Source of the DNA: CAZYFH01 sp964646815
GTDB lineage: Bacteria > Acidobacteriota > Vicinamibacteria > Vicinamibacterales > UBA8438
Direction: 5' to 3'
DNA: 64,000 bases
NCBI GenBank assembly: GCA_964646815.1
Contig: CAZYFH010000003.1
Coordinates: forward strand, 102,812-166,811
The position numbers and the translations under genes are program-made. Below the pieces are notes generated by a model. It saw only the letters and a list, made by a program, of their open reading frames with translations, did not search any database and was not told the origin of the DNA. Each line of letters starts with the position of its first letter. Within the stretch, counting starts at the first letter, position 1. Below are positions 50,641 through 59,895 of the stretch, piece after piece.

Positions 50641-53600
50641 ATGACGCGCAGACAACGCAGGTGGGGCGCTCCTGGATGGGTCGCTACGGCGCTCGCACTG
50701 CTGGTGGTCTCGGTGGCTGTCGAGGCCGGTGCCCAGAATCAGTTCGCCACGTACTACGGGAAAAACCGCGTCAAGTACGACAAATTCGACTGGCACATCT
50801 ACACCACCGACCATTTCGAGATCTACTACTACCCCGAACTCGAACAGCATCTCGAGCGGGTCGCCAGCTACGCCGAGAGCGCCTATCAGCAAGTCAGCTC
50901 AGACTTGAAGCACGAACTCGCCTTCGCGGTGCCGCTCGTCGTGTTCAAGACGCACAGCGAGTTCGAGCAGCAGAACATCTTTCCTGGCGGGAGCCCCGAA
51001 GGCGTTGGGGCATTCGCCGAACCGTATCGAAATCGGATCGTGCTGCCGATCGACGAGCCACCCGACGGCCTCTACCGGCTGATCACGCACGAGCTGACGC
51101 ACGTTTTTGAGTTCGACATCATCCCGCGGTCCATCATCCGGAACACCGTTCCGCTCTGGGTCGATGAGGGACTGTCCGACTTCATGGCCGGTGTCTGGCG
51201 GCCACTCGATCTCATGATGGTGCGTGATGTCGCGGTCTCGGACATCGTCCCGTCGATGACCCAGTTCGACGGCTACGGCGGATTCGCGAGCGGCCGCGTC
51301 GTCTACAACCTAGGACACGCGGTCTTCGAATTCATCGAGGATCGGTGGGGCATGGAGGGGATCCGCCAGTTCTTGTTCGCGCTCCGGCGGAGCGCGATTG
51401 GTGCGGGGGAGGACCCCTACGAAACGGCGCTCGACCTTCCAGCAGAGGAATTCGACGAGGCGTTCAAGACCTACCTTGACGATCGATTCGAAGCGTTTCG
51501 CGACAAGGAGCGACCGTCGGACTATGGACGCGATCTGGCGCCAGATCCGCTGCGCAGCCAGTACCCCGTGGTGGTATCGCTCGAGGCGTCCCCGTCAGGC
51601 GAGGTGATTGCGGCCATGGCACTGAACCGCAAGGATCGCGAGCTCGACGTCGTCCTATTGTCGTCGGCCAATGGTGAGGTCATCCGCAACCTGACTGCAG
51701 GGTTCGACCAGAGCTTCGGCTTCGAGTACATCTCACAGGTGGGACGACGGGGAAATTCGGTGCCATGGCTCTCGTGGGCGCCGTCGGGGGACCAGATCGC
51801 CTTCCTCGTGCGGAGGGGGAAAACCAAGTCGCTGGTCGTCCAGAACATCACCACGCGGAAGATCGAGGAGCTGATCGACCTCGAATCAGTCGATGAGCCC
51901 GAATCTCCAGATTTTTCGCCGGACGGGCGCACCATCGCATTCTCGGCCCTGACCGGCGGGGTGGGCGACATCTACGAGCTCGATCTGGAGACCCAGGAGA
52001 TCACGAATCTCACGCAGACCGAGTTCGCAGACTACGCACCGTTCTACTCGCCCGATGGCAGCTACATCATCCACACGACGCGAGTCAGCGGCAACGACAA
52101 GCTGTTCCGATTGGACCGCGCGACGGGCGAACGAACGCAATTGACGTTCGGGACGCACGACGAGGCCGGGGGACAGTTCCTCAACGACACCACCATCGTG
52201 TTTGCGTCGACGGCGGTCGATCCGACCCAACCGATCGATCCCGCTACAGCGCGGGACTCAGAGATTTTCAACCTCTGGACTCTCGACCTGGAGAACGGCG
52301 AGCTTCAGCAGCTGACGGACACCGCCACCGGCAACACCAACCCGGTGCTGTTGAGCCCGGACGAGGACGAGGAAGGCGATCGGATCGCGTTCATCACGTA
52401 TGCCAAGGCGGAGTACGGGCTGCACACGATCGTGATCGATGATCCGCTCTACACGGCGTCAACCAGCGACTTCGGCGGACCGGGTCCGATCATCGACTTC
52501 CAGGCACCACTGACGCACATGCTGAACCTCGGCAACACGCGCAAGAAAGGCCGCTTCGAGAACATGTTCCTGGAGGGCCCGCCGCCCATCAACTTCGGGC
52601 TCACTAACAACGGCGACCTCATGGGCGGCACGGTGATCTCCTTTGCCGACGTCCTGGGCGACCAGCACGTCAGCATCATGGCACTCTCGATCTCGCAATA
52701 CCGCACCTACGGCGTCACCTATACCAACCTCGCCGGTAGATTCCAGTTCAGGACGCAGGCAATCTCATCGGAGCAGTTCTTTTACGGTTTTTATCCGGGG
52801 TCAGCTTTCTCCTCCGGCCTCGGCTTCCTGAACCGCGACGACGCACTCGCCACCCGGACGATGCGTGGTGGCAGCCTGGCGGGCGTCTATCCGCTCGATC
52901 GGTTCCGGCGCTTAGAGCTATCGGCCGGCGTGTTCAGCTACAACGAGGGGTTCTCGAACGACGCGCTCGCTCAGCAGTCGCGATCGTTTCAACAGCAACA
53001 GTTCGGCACCGGCATCTTTCGGGACGGCACATTCATGCCGCTCGGTGCTCGCTACGTCCAGGAAACGACGGTGTTCCGCGAGTTCGGTCCAGTCTCCGGC
53101 AACACGGTGATGTTCGGCTACGAGTTCGCCCCACCGGTGGGAGCTTTCCTGTCGCGTCAGACGGTGGATCTCGATGCGCGCTACTACCTACGCATTGCCG
53201 AAACCGGCGTGCTCGCGCTCCGTGGTCACGCGTTCAAGAGCTGGGGCGAGTTTCCCGACTTCACCTTCTTCGGTGGCAATTCTGAGATGCGCGGCTACGA
53301 CTATTTACAGTTCCTCGGACACAAGGCGTTCTTTGGAAACGCGGAGCTCCGCTTCCCGCTCGTGGAGGCAATGTTGACTCCGATCGGGGTGATCGGCGGT
53401 ATCCGCGGCACGTTCTTCTTCAACTTCGGCATGGCCGGGCTCGCCGGCCAGCCGATGAACGCGTGGACGAGCACCCCAGTGGTCGTGCGGCCCGTGGCCG
53501 GCTACAGGTACAGCAATGTGACCCAGTCGAACGAACAGGTCTTCGGCGACCCAGTCAAAGTAACCGGCTTCCGTCTCAACAACGCGCGCGCATCCTACGG

Positions 53601-53784
53601 CATCGGCCTGACCACCATGGCGATCGGCTTCCCGATCCACTTCGACTGGGCATGGTTGACGCTGTTCAATCGGCAGTGGGAGGACGTGATCTTCGCCACG
53701 GAGGCAGTGGAGGAGGGCCTAATGCGCGGCAGCGACGTCTTCCGCAAGGTCCGCTTCCAGATGTGGATCGGGTTCGACTTTTAG
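50641..53784 (+). CDS. Secreted peptidase-MA/TolB/BamA-like fusion protein
   Basis: The 1047-residue product has a signal peptide (about 1-31). A peptidase-MA-like gluzincin domain follows with LITHELTHVFEFD (HExxH), where the helper residue is probably in DEGLSDFMAG. A TolB/WD40-like propeller occupies about 300-620 (SPDGRTIAFSALTGG, YSPDGSYIIHTTR). The C-terminal beta-barrel is of the BamA/Omp85 kind and includes FFGGNSEMRGYDYLQFLGHKAFFGNAELRFP. The barrel suggests an outer-membrane location with the peptidase outside or in the periplasm. The GAGGTG before ATG 50641 supports the start. The biological role is unknown. Confidence 0.82.
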   Translation: MTRRQRRWGAPGWVATALALLVVSVAVEAGAQNQFATYYGKNRVKYDKFDWHIYTTDHFEIYYYPELEQHLERVASYAESAYQQVSSDLKHELAFAVPLVVFKTHSEFEQQNIFPGGSPEGVGAFAEPYRNRIVLPIDEPPDGLYRLITHELTHVFEFDIIPRSIIRNTVPLWVDEGLSDFMAGVWRPLDLMMVRDVAVSDIVPSMTQFDGYGGFASGRVVYNLGHAVFEFIEDRWGMEGIRQFLFALRRSAIGAGEDPYETALDLPAEEFDEAFKTYLDDRFEAFRDKERPSDYGRDLAPDPLRSQYPVVVSLEASPSGEVIAAMALNRKDRELDVVLLSSANGEVIRNLTAGFDQSFGFEYISQVGRRGNSVPWLSWAPSGDQIAFLVRRGKTKSLVVQNITTRKIEELIDLESVDEPESPDFSPDGRTIAFSALTGGVGDIYELDLETQEITNLTQTEFADYAPFYSPDGSYIIHTTRVSGNDKLFRLDRATGERTQLTFGTHDEAGGQFLNDTTIVFASTAVDPTQPIDPATARDSEIFNLWTLDLENGELQQLTDTATGNTNPVLLSPDEDEEGDRIAFITYAKAEYGLHTIVIDDPLYTASTSDFGGPGPIIDFQAPLTHMLNLGNTRKKGRFENMFLEGPPPINFGLTNNGDLMGGTVISFADVLGDQHVSIMALSISQYRTYGVTYTNLAGRFQFRTQAISSEQFFYGFYPGSAFSSGLGFLNRDDALATRTMRGGSLAGVYPLDRFRRLELSAGVFSYNEGFSNDALAQQSRSFQQQQFGTGIFRDGTFMPLGARYVQETTVFREFGPVSGNTVMFGYEFAPPVGAFLSRQTVDLDARYYLRIAETGVLALRGHAFKSWGEFPDFTFFGGNSEMRGYDYLQFLGHKAFFGNAELRFPLVEAMLTPIGVIGGIRGTFFFNFGMAGLAGQPMNAWTSTPVVVRPVAGYRYSNVTQSNEQVFGDPVKVTGFRLNNARASYGIGLTTMAIGFPIHFDWAWLTLFNRQWEDVIFATEAVEEGLMRGSDVFRKVRFQMWIGFDF

Positions 53785-53835
53785 CGCGCGACCCACCCGC
53801 TGGCGCGACGACGCCCGTCTACGCGTGTCCCGGGA

Positions 53836-55359
53836 TCAGAGTTCGGTCAGGCGGAGCGTCGAGCGCTGTAGATCGAAGGCGACGCGATAGTTGCCCAGGA
53901 ACTTGTGGCCGACGATGCCACCAATGTGAAACCCGAGGAGCGCGCTTGGCCGGTGCAGGTTGAGCACTACAACCGAGAAGTTGTCGTATTGAATGCGGTC
54001 GAACGCGAGGTGGATGCCGGGGAGGAGGAAGGCATCCGGATCCCACCCCGACGTGCCGAACACCTGGAGCGGGATGTGGCGTGCCGGGACGACGTCCAGC
54101 GTGTTGGCCGTACTGAGGCTGATCGAGATCACCTCTCCACCGGTATCGACGATGAAGCTCTTGGGGTGATCCCTGTTGACCACGCCGCGAACCAGCGCGA
54201 GGCGGTGCAGGCGCAGAGGCAGCACGATGTCGGCGGGCTCGTCGGCCAACCGATTGGCGATGGTCAACTGATGGCTCTTGTAGTCGATCGCTGCTGACAT
54301 CCCGAAGGCGAGCGGCGAAATGCTGTTCTCCACGCGTGTTTCGGGCATCCCCGTCAACGGCGGGTTCTTGATGATTGCCGGGACGTTGCGCAGGGTCAGC
54401 GTGCCGATCTCGAGCGAGTCGGCGCGACCCATCTCGAGGCCACGAAGCCCGACGTCACCGACGCCAGCGCTAAGAGTGCTGGTGATGGGGCGAACGCCTC
54501 TTCGCTGCGCCGTTGGCTTCGACAGCACCATCTGCTCGGCGCCGGTATCAACGACGAGGTCGATCTCGTCTCCCCCGTTGATGCGTCCGCGAACGACCAC
54601 CTTGTCCCGTACGATCCGGAAGGGAATCACGTGCACCCGATCCGCTTGATCCGCCTCGATCTCGAACGGCGTGCGGTCTCCGAACGAGCGAAGGAACCGA
54701 ACCTCCGACCGGACCCACTCCGACTTCTCCGTGCGCCGTGTGGGCGGGAGCCGTTCGACGTACTCCTCCAGAGCCGCGGCGGCGGCCGGATATTGACCGA
54801 GTCGTCGGTGAATGGAGCCGAGCGTGTGGTAGAACTCGGCGCGGTCCTCGCTCGCGATCGCCGCGTGCGCCTCGGTCAGTCCCTGTTCCGGCCGACCACG
54901 TGCGGCGAGGCTTCGCGCGACGCCGTGTCGGGCGCCCGCATGCCCCGGTTCGACGGCGAGCACGTCGCGGTAGAATGCCTCAGCTTCGGAGAAGAGCCCG
55001 GACGCCCAGAGAGCGTCCGCATAGAGCACCCGGGTCGCCGAATCGGTCGGGCCCAAATCGTCGAGGAACTGGGCCTCTTCATAGGCACGCGAAAACTCGG
55101 CGACGAAGAGCAACGAGCGGAGCAACCCGGTTGACGCACGGAGGAGCTGCCTGGTCGTGGCACCCTCCTTGGCGCGATCGTAGGCGCTGATCGCCTCCCA
55201 GTAGCGTTCATCGCCAAAGAGGAGATCGGCGAGCTGCAGCCGGATCTCGCTCCGCGCCGTCGCCGGCGTCGAATTGGCGTCGATGACGATCGGCACCGCG
55301 GCAGCCACGGCCAACGCGAAGAGCACACCTCGAACACCAATACGCACCAGACCCTCCAC
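53836..55359 (-). CDS. TPR + double aspartyl protease (retropepsin-like) protein
   Basis: The 507-residue product starts with a hydrophobic signal or anchor (about 7-27). TPR-like helices at about 40-215 follow (ATRVLYADALWASGLFSEAEAFYRDVLAVEPGHAGARHG). Two aspartyl-protease-like domains carry VVDTGAEQMVL and IVDTGGEVISI. Two DTG motifs in one chain would allow a self-contained pepsin-like active site. It is probably periplasmic. The substrate is unknown. It is convergent with the protease/BamA-like gene. The GTG start at 55359 has no strong Shine-Dalgarno. Confidence 0.8.
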   Translation of the reverse strand: MEGLVRIGVRGVLFALAVAAAVPIVIDANSTPATARSEIRLQLADLLFGDERYWEAISAYDRAKEGATTRQLLRASTGLLRSLLFVAEFSRAYEEAQFLDDLGPTDSATRVLYADALWASGLFSEAEAFYRDVLAVEPGHAGARHGVARSLAARGRPEQGLTEAHAAIASEDRAEFYHTLGSIHRRLGQYPAAAAALEEYVERLPPTRRTEKSEWVRSEVRFLRSFGDRTPFEIEADQADRVHVIPFRIVRDKVVVRGRINGGDEIDLVVDTGAEQMVLSKPTAQRRGVRPITSTLSAGVGDVGLRGLEMGRADSLEIGTLTLRNVPAIIKNPPLTGMPETRVENSISPLAFGMSAAIDYKSHQLTIANRLADEPADIVLPLRLHRLALVRGVVNRDHPKSFIVDTGGEVISISLSTANTLDVVPARHIPLQVFGTSGWDPDAFLLPGIHLAFDRIQYDNFSVVVLNLHRPSALLGFHIGGIVGHKFLGNYRVAFDLQRSTLRLTEL

Positions 55360-55412
55360 ATCGAACTATGCCCCATCAATGGGACCCGCGCAAGCAAGGC
55401 TAGCGAGTCGCG

Positions 55413-55883
55413 TTACTGCGTATAGCGCTCGATGGGGACGCCGTCATACATGGCGTCGACGCGCAGGATCTGGGCATCGCGGCTGTAGGTGCCTAACTCG
55501 TAGTCCTCGCTCATGATGAGCGCCTTCACCGGCTTGGTGGGACACACCTCCGCGCAGAGGCCACAGAAGCTACACCTCGACAGGTTGAAGTCGAAGTAGT
55601 CGAGCACCTTGATTTTGTGTCCCGGCTCTCGGTGGCCCCCCAGGTTGATGAGGTCATCCGGGCAGGCCTTGGCGCACTGGTCGCACACGATGCATGTCTG
55701 CGCGCCGGTTTCAGGCTCCACCTGCAAGCGCAGGACGCCGCGAAACCGCGGTGCGACGGGACGTCGCTCGGCCGGATACTGGAAGGTGAACGCGGGCTGC
55801 GGCGTGTACTTGAGCGTGACCCAGAGGCCCTTAAGGAGGTCGACCAAGAAGACCGTGCGGAAGAGCTTCCCCAAGAATAGCAC
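55413..55883 (-). CDS. nuoI: NADH-quinone oxidoreductase subunit I (NuoI)
   Basis: The 156-residue product has the two [4Fe-4S] clusters of NuoI (CIVCDQCAKACP and CSFCGLCAEVCP) and the upstream membrane-associated helix LLKGLWVTLKY. It conducts electrons toward the N2 cluster in NuoB. It lies 6 nt after the nuoB stop, in an operon with a ferredoxin, not with the other complex I genes. The rest of complex I is not in the window. The length is normal for the family. Confidence 0.93.
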   Translation of the reverse strand: MLFLGKLFRTVFLVDLLKGLWVTLKYTPQPAFTFQYPAERRPVAPRFRGVLRLQVEPETGAQTCIVCDQCAKACPDDLINLGGHREPGHKIKVLDYFDFNLSRCSFCGLCAEVCPTKPVKALIMSEDYELGTYSRDAQILRVDAMYDGVPIERYTQ

Positions 55884-55889
55884 GGCGGC

Positions 55890-56426
55890 TTACCCGCGAT
55901 CCCCGACGATGATGGGCTCCGTCTGCCCAACCATGATCACCCGCTTCTTGCGAAGCACGGTGCTTTCCTTCCGGATCTTGTCCTGCAGGCGCATGAGCCC
56001 GTAGAGCAGCGCCTCCGGACGCGGCGGGCACCCCGAAACGTAGACGTCCACCGGCACGACCTTATCGACGCCCTGCAGCACGCTGTAAGTCGGAAACGGG
56101 CCGCCCGCATTGGAGCAGCTCCCCATTGATATCACCCACTTGGGCTCCGGCATCTGATCGTAGAGGCGGCGCAGCACAGGTGCCATCTTCTTCGTTACCG
56201 TTCCTGCGACGATCATCAGGTCGGACTGCCGCGGCGACGCACGAAAGACCTCGGCGCCGAAGCGGGCGATGTCGTAGCGTGGCATGGTGGAGGCGATCAT
56301 CTCGATCGCGCAGCACGCCAGCCCGAACCCCATGGGCCACAACGACGACTGGCGCGCCCAGTTGAGTACGCGGTCGAGGTTGGTCGTGATGAAGTTGTCT
56401 TCGAAGCGTTGGTCGATCAGTCCCAT
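55890..56426 (-). CDS. nuoB: NADH-quinone oxidoreductase subunit B (NuoB)
   Basis: The 178-residue product has the N2-cluster ligands in order: GLACCAIEM, then GSCSNAGG and SGCPPRPEALLYGL. It therefore carries the terminal Fe-S cluster next to the quinone site. It starts 18 nt after the ferredoxin stop and ends 6 nt before nuoI. The C-terminal extension RVIMVGQTEPIIVGDRG is modest and ordinary. Separation from nuoA, nuoC and nuoD is unusual. Confidence 0.93.
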   Translation of the reverse strand: MGLIDQRFEDNFITTNLDRVLNWARQSSLWPMGFGLACCAIEMIASTMPRYDIARFGAEVFRASPRQSDLMIVAGTVTKKMAPVLRRLYDQMPEPKWVISMGSCSNAGGPFPTYSVLQGVDKVVPVDVYVSGCPPRPEALLYGLMRLQDKIRKESTVLRKKRVIMVGQTEPIIVGDRG

Positions 56427-56444
56427 ATCGACACCGTCGTCAGC

Positions 56445-56708
56445 CTATTTACCTTCGTACCACTGGACCTCAATGTCGATGTAGTTCTTCCATTGGTCCG
56501 GAACCTCGTCGTTGGCGAAGATCGCCTCGACGGGGCACGCTGGAACACACGCGCCACAATCGATGCACTCCTCGGGATGGATGTAGAGCTTGGTCTCTGC
56601 CTCAAACTCGTCTTCGTCCTTCCGCGGATGGATGCAATCGACCGGGCACACATCGACACACGCCGTGTCCTTCGTGCCAATGCAGGGTTCGCAAATCGTA
56701 TACGCCAT
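56445..56708 (-). CDS. Ferredoxin (7Fe/8Fe type)
   Basis: The 87-residue product begins MAYTICEPCIGTKDTACVDVCPVDCIHP and has a second cluster motif CIDCGACVPACPVEAIF. The first motif has the extra spacing of 7Fe-type ferredoxins such as FdxA. The ATG at 56708 is preceded by GGAGGAG. It is the first gene of a ferredoxin-nuoB-nuoI group, so it may donate electrons to, or substitute for, part of complex I. The longer frame from 56777 has no Shine-Dalgarno. Confidence 0.88.
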   Translation of the reverse strand: MAYTICEPCIGTKDTACVDVCPVDCIHPRKDEDEFEAETKLYIHPEECIDCGACVPACPVEAIFANDEVPDQWKNYIDIEVQWYEGK

Positions 56709-56846
56709 GACTCCTCCGGCTACGCCATCGTCCCAATCACCGACCAAAGAATACACGGGCGTCAAGTGGGCGATCAAGGTGACGCGTGAGGGCTCGCGGT
56801 CATTCTCCGCCAGTCCGAGGCGGTTCTGCGGCGCGACACGATCATG

Positions 56847-56966
56847 TCGTATTCGCCGCGGACAGGCGGCACACGCCCAAGGTGCTCACGGCGCGCCTGG
56901 CAGGCGCAAAGTGGGGCTGTTGGGGTTCCAACGCAGCGCCCGCGGGGGTTCGGGGCGAAGCCCCGT
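56847..56966 (+). repeat. Dispersed intergenic repeat, copy B, with terminal hairpin
   Basis: This copy aligns with 22348-22459 over most of its length. It ends in a perfect 6-bp hairpin CGGGGC-GAA-GCCCCG (56951-56965). The hairpin lies just downstream of the DUF2203 gene on the minus strand, so it could end that transcript. The rest of the 264-bp spacer holds nothing else I can support. Confidence 0.5.
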
Positions 56967-56972
56967 CCAGTA

Positions 56973-57326
56973 TTAGACGACCTTCATTCGCCCGGCGAAC
57001 CCGTCGTCGTAGCCATGATAGTGCTGGACAGCGGGCTCCGGGTACTTCCAGCAGTAGTACCCGTCGCCGGTATCGAAATCGACCAGCCATAGCCCCTTGA
57101 TCTCGAGACCCATCGTCCGAAGGTCGCGCGTCCATGAGGTCACGACACCGTCCAGCGTCTCGAGCATCGCGGCCCGGCGAGGATCGGCATCGGACAGCTG
57201 CTCGAGTTCTTCGGCAAGACCGTGCGCCCGATCGACCGCCTGCTCCGTGCGGGCCCGTACGTCCGGCAGCATCCGCTGGGCATCAGCGAGGGTGAACGTC
57301 CGGCGCGGACGTTGACGGTCGGACAC
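56973..57326 (-). CDS. DUF2203 family protein
   Basis: The 117-residue product starts RRTFTLADAQRMLPDVRARTEQAVDRAHGLAEELEQL and ends in the DUF2203 core LEIKGLWLVDFDTGDGYYCWKYPEPAVQHYHGYDDGFAGRM. The function of DUF2203 is unknown; it is small, helical at the N-terminus and cytoplasmic. The start is the GTG at 57326, which lies 6 nt after a perfect TATAAT. The longer frame to 57557 crosses that promoter and is rejected. Confidence 0.85.
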   Translation of the reverse strand: MSDRQRPRRTFTLADAQRMLPDVRARTEQAVDRAHGLAEELEQLSDADPRRAAMLETLDGVVTSWTRDLRTMGLEIKGLWLVDFDTGDGYYCWKYPEPAVQHYHGYDDGFAGRMKVV

Positions 57327-57332
57327 CGGCGC

Positions 57333-57338
57333 ATTATA
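57333..57338 (-). promoter_or_regulatory. Candidate -10 box (TATAAT), leaderless DUF2203 gene
   Basis: A perfect TATAAT on the minus strand is separated by six bases (GCGCCG) from the GTG at 57326. The transcript would begin at the GTG. Confidence 0.55.
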
Positions 57339-57409
57339 GGTGACACTCATGCTCCCGGTCGTGCGTCTGTCGGACGCCGGCGCCCGCAGAGGTGGTCCGG
57401 GACGGTTCG

Positions 57410-58120
57410 CTATTCGGCGGTCTCGCCCGGCCGCAGCTCGAGCACCGTCACGCCGTTTGGCTCGACGAGCTCGCGCAGGCGCGCCGGGGTGCCCGTCAGT
57501 TCCGGGAACGTGCCGTAGTGCATCGGGACGACCTGACGAGCACCGATGAGCTCGCACGCCCGTGCGGCCCCCTCAGGACCCATGGTGAAGCGATCGCCGA
57601 TCGGCAGGAACGCGATATCGGGCGCATACAGCTCGCCAAGGAGCCGCATGTCACCAAAGACGGCGGTGTCACCGGCGAAGTAGACCGTCACGCCATCCTC
57701 GAACCGCACGATAAACCCGGCCGCTTCACCCATGTACACCATGCGGCCGCCGTCATCCCAGCTACTGCTGTGATCCGCCCGTACCATTACGATCTCAATG
57801 CCGCACAATATCACCGCGCCGCCCGTGTTGAGCGGATGCAGCTCGCGCACCCCGCGCGATTCGAGCCAGCGGCAGATCTCCACGATCGCCACGACGGCGG
57901 CGCCACAGTCGCGCGCCACGCGTTCCACGTCGGCGAAGTGGTCGGTATGACCGTGGGTCACCAGCACCAGGTCGGTCTGCACCCCGCGTTTCCACGCCTC
58001 GGGACACGCCGGGTTGCCGGCGAGCCAGGGATCGAAGAGGAGCCGTGTGCCGCCCGGAGACTTGAGCAGGAACGTGCTATGACCCAGCCAGGTGATGGCC
58101 AGCGACCCGTTGGACGACAT
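57410..58120 (-). CDS. UPF0173 metal-dependent hydrolase (metallo-beta-lactamase fold)
   Basis: The 236-residue product has WLGHSTFLLKS at the start, the metal motif THGHTDHFAD, then RADHSSSW, YFAGDTAVFGDM and PMHYGTFPEL. This is the UPF0173 pattern. Such enzymes bind two metals and hydrolyse phosphodiester- or ester-like bonds, but the true substrate of this group is unknown. ATG at 58120 is preferred over the longer frame to 58159, which would overlap lipA. It diverges from lipA. Confidence 0.88.
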   Translation of the reverse strand: MSSNGSLAITWLGHSTFLLKSPGGTRLLFDPWLAGNPACPEAWKRGVQTDLVLVTHGHTDHFADVERVARDCGAAVVAIVEICRWLESRGVRELHPLNTGGAVILCGIEIVMVRADHSSSWDDGGRMVYMGEAAGFIVRFEDGVTVYFAGDTAVFGDMRLLGELYAPDIAFLPIGDRFTMGPEGAARACELIGARQVVPMHYGTFPELTGTPARLRELVEPNGVTVLELRPGETAE

Positions 58121-58130
58121 GGAATTGAGA

Positions 58131-58139
58131 CGATAACAT
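58131..58139. promoter_or_regulatory. Candidate overlapping divergent -10 region for UPF0173 gene and lipA
   Basis: On the plus strand TAACAT (58134-58139) ends 10 nt before lipA ATG 58150. On the minus strand TTATCG (58136-58131) ends 10 nt before ATG 58120. The two boxes overlap, as at 3045-3060. Confidence 0.3.
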
Positions 58140-58149
58140 CCTCCGGTCC

Positions 58150-59094
58150 ATGACCGCACCCATCACCGTTCCACTCATTCGGGGCAGGAAGGCACGAGCC
58201 GGCGGGGTGCCGCATCAGCCCAAGCCGCCCTGGCTCCGCGTACGCGCACCCGGCAGTGCCGGCTACCGCCGGTTGAAGCGCGTGATGCGCGGCCTCGAGC
58301 TCCACACTGTGTGCGAAGAGGCCAGCTGTCCGAACATCGGCGAGTGCTGGGACCACGGCACCGCCACGTTCATGATCCTGGGTGACATCTGCACACGCTC
58401 CTGCGGGTACTGCAACGTCGTCCATGGCCGACCCGCGGCCGTCGATGCGAACGAACCGGAGAGGCTGGCGACCGCAGTCGCGCAATTGGATCTCGATTAC
58501 ATAGTCATCACGTCCGTCGACCGGGACGACCTGGCGGATGGTGGCGCGTCGGTATTCGCCGACGCGATCGCGCGTGTACGGCAGCGCATGCCGACATGCC
58601 GGGTCGAAGTGCTGATTCCGGACTTCTCGGGTCGCGACTCAGACCTGCGCACCGTGCTTGACGCGCGACCCGACGTGCTGAATCACAACGTCGAGACGGT
58701 CGAACGCCTGTACCGGATGGCGCGTCCCGCCGGCCGCTACACGCGCGCGTTAGCGCTCCTCGCCGAAGCGCGCCGGTACGCGCCAGCGGTGCCGACCAAG
58801 TCAGGCGTGATGGTCGGACTCGGCGAGCGCTGGGACGAGTTGCTCAGCACGCTCGACGATGTGCGCCGGGCCGGGTGCGACATTCTCACGATCGGGCAAT
58901 ACCTCCGCCCATCCGCGGCCCATCTCCCGGTGGCCCGGTACTACCATCCGAACGAGTTCGCAGACCTCAAGCGGCACGCCCTCGGGCTGGGTTTTCGCCA
59001 CGTCGAGTCCGGCCCGCTCGTACGGAGCTCCTATCACGCGCACGAGCAGACCGCCGCCCTCGACGGCACGGCTCCGGCGGAGCCCATGCTCTAG
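58150..59094 (+). CDS. lipA: Lipoyl synthase
   Basis: The 314-residue product shows the LipA clusters: CEEASCPNIGECW for the auxiliary [4Fe-4S] and CTRSCGYCNV for the radical SAM cluster. VITSVDRDDLADGGASVFA, VLNHNVETVERLY and the C-terminal RSSYHA serine region follow. It inserts sulfur into octanoyl groups on lipoyl domains. The E2/E3 enzymes of 2-oxoacid dehydrogenases, including the LpdA coded nearby, use this cofactor. It is followed after 15 nt by the DNA glycosylase gene, so the two may be co-transcribed. Confidence 0.96.
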   Translation: MTAPITVPLIRGRKARAGGVPHQPKPPWLRVRAPGSAGYRRLKRVMRGLELHTVCEEASCPNIGECWDHGTATFMILGDICTRSCGYCNVVHGRPAAVDANEPERLATAVAQLDLDYIVITSVDRDDLADGGASVFADAIARVRQRMPTCRVEVLIPDFSGRDSDLRTVLDARPDVLNHNVETVERLYRMARPAGRYTRALALLAEARRYAPAVPTKSGVMVGLGERWDELLSTLDDVRRAGCDILTIGQYLRPSAAHLPVARYYHPNEFADLKRHALGLGFRHVESGPLVRSSYHAHEQTAALDGTAPAEPML

Positions 59095-59109
59095 CGCTCG
59101 CCAACGACA

Positions 59110-59796
59110 ATGTCACTATCGACGCTCAGACGCCAGATCATCTCGTGCCAGCGCTGCCCGCGGCTTCGCGCGTACTGCGCCCGGGTGGCGCGTGAAAAGC
59201 GGGCCGCGTTTCGCGACGACATCTACTGGGGTCGGCCCGTTCCCGGCTTCGGGGATCGCCGCGCGCGAGTGCTGATCCTGGGGCTCGCACCCGCCGCGCA
59301 CGGCGCCAACCGCACAGGTCGCGTCTTTACCGGCGATCGGTCGGGGGACTTCCTGATGTGCGCGATGCACGGGACCGGCTTCGCGAACATGCCGACGGCG
59401 CAGCACGCCAAGGACGGGTTGAAGCTCAGCGACGCGTACATCAGCGCGGTGGTGCGCTGCGCGCCGCCGGAAAACAAGCCGACCCCAAAGGAGATCCGAA
59501 GCTGCCAGCCCCACCTCGAAGCGGAGCTCGACCTCCTGACGCGTGTGCGTGTCGTCGTCGCGCTCGGCAAGGTGGCGTTCGATGCCTACTGGCGGCTCAT
59601 GGCAGAGCGGGGTATCGTGCCGCGGCCAAAGCCGCGCTTCGCGCACGGTGTCGTCGTTGGCGCCGACGACGCTTCCACGCGCGTGCCGGCCCTCATCGCG
59701 TCTTATCACCCGAGCCAACAGAACACCAACACCGGAAAGCTCACATCGGCGATGCTAGCTGACGTCTTCAAGAAGGCGCGGAGGCTCCGCGACTAA
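59110..59796 (+). CDS. Type-5 uracil-DNA glycosylase (UdgB)
   Basis: The 228-residue product begins with cysteines of the Fe-S site (ISCQRCPRLRAYC). The family-5 motifs LILGLAPAAHGANRTGRVFTGDRSGDFL and HPSQQNTNTGKLT follow. The first motif lacks the usual catalytic Asp of other families, as is normal in family 5. It removes uracil and related bases from DNA. It starts 15 nt after lipA and probably shares its transcript. The other two cysteines of the cluster lie in RCAPPENKPTPKEIRSCQ. Confidence 0.9.
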   Translation: MSLSTLRRQIISCQRCPRLRAYCARVAREKRAAFRDDIYWGRPVPGFGDRRARVLILGLAPAAHGANRTGRVFTGDRSGDFLMCAMHGTGFANMPTAQHAKDGLKLSDAYISAVVRCAPPENKPTPKEIRSCQPHLEAELDLLTRVRVVVALGKVAFDAYWRLMAERGIVPRPKPRFAHGVVVGADDASTRVPALIASYHPSQQNTNTGKLTSAMLADVFKKARRLRD

Positions 59797-59895
59797 GCAG
59801 CGTCGCTCGTACTGCGCCAGGAGGCATCCCGGCGCCGTGACCACAACGGCGACCCGCACGGCTAGTGGCCTGGACCGAGATGCAGCCCGGGGACA

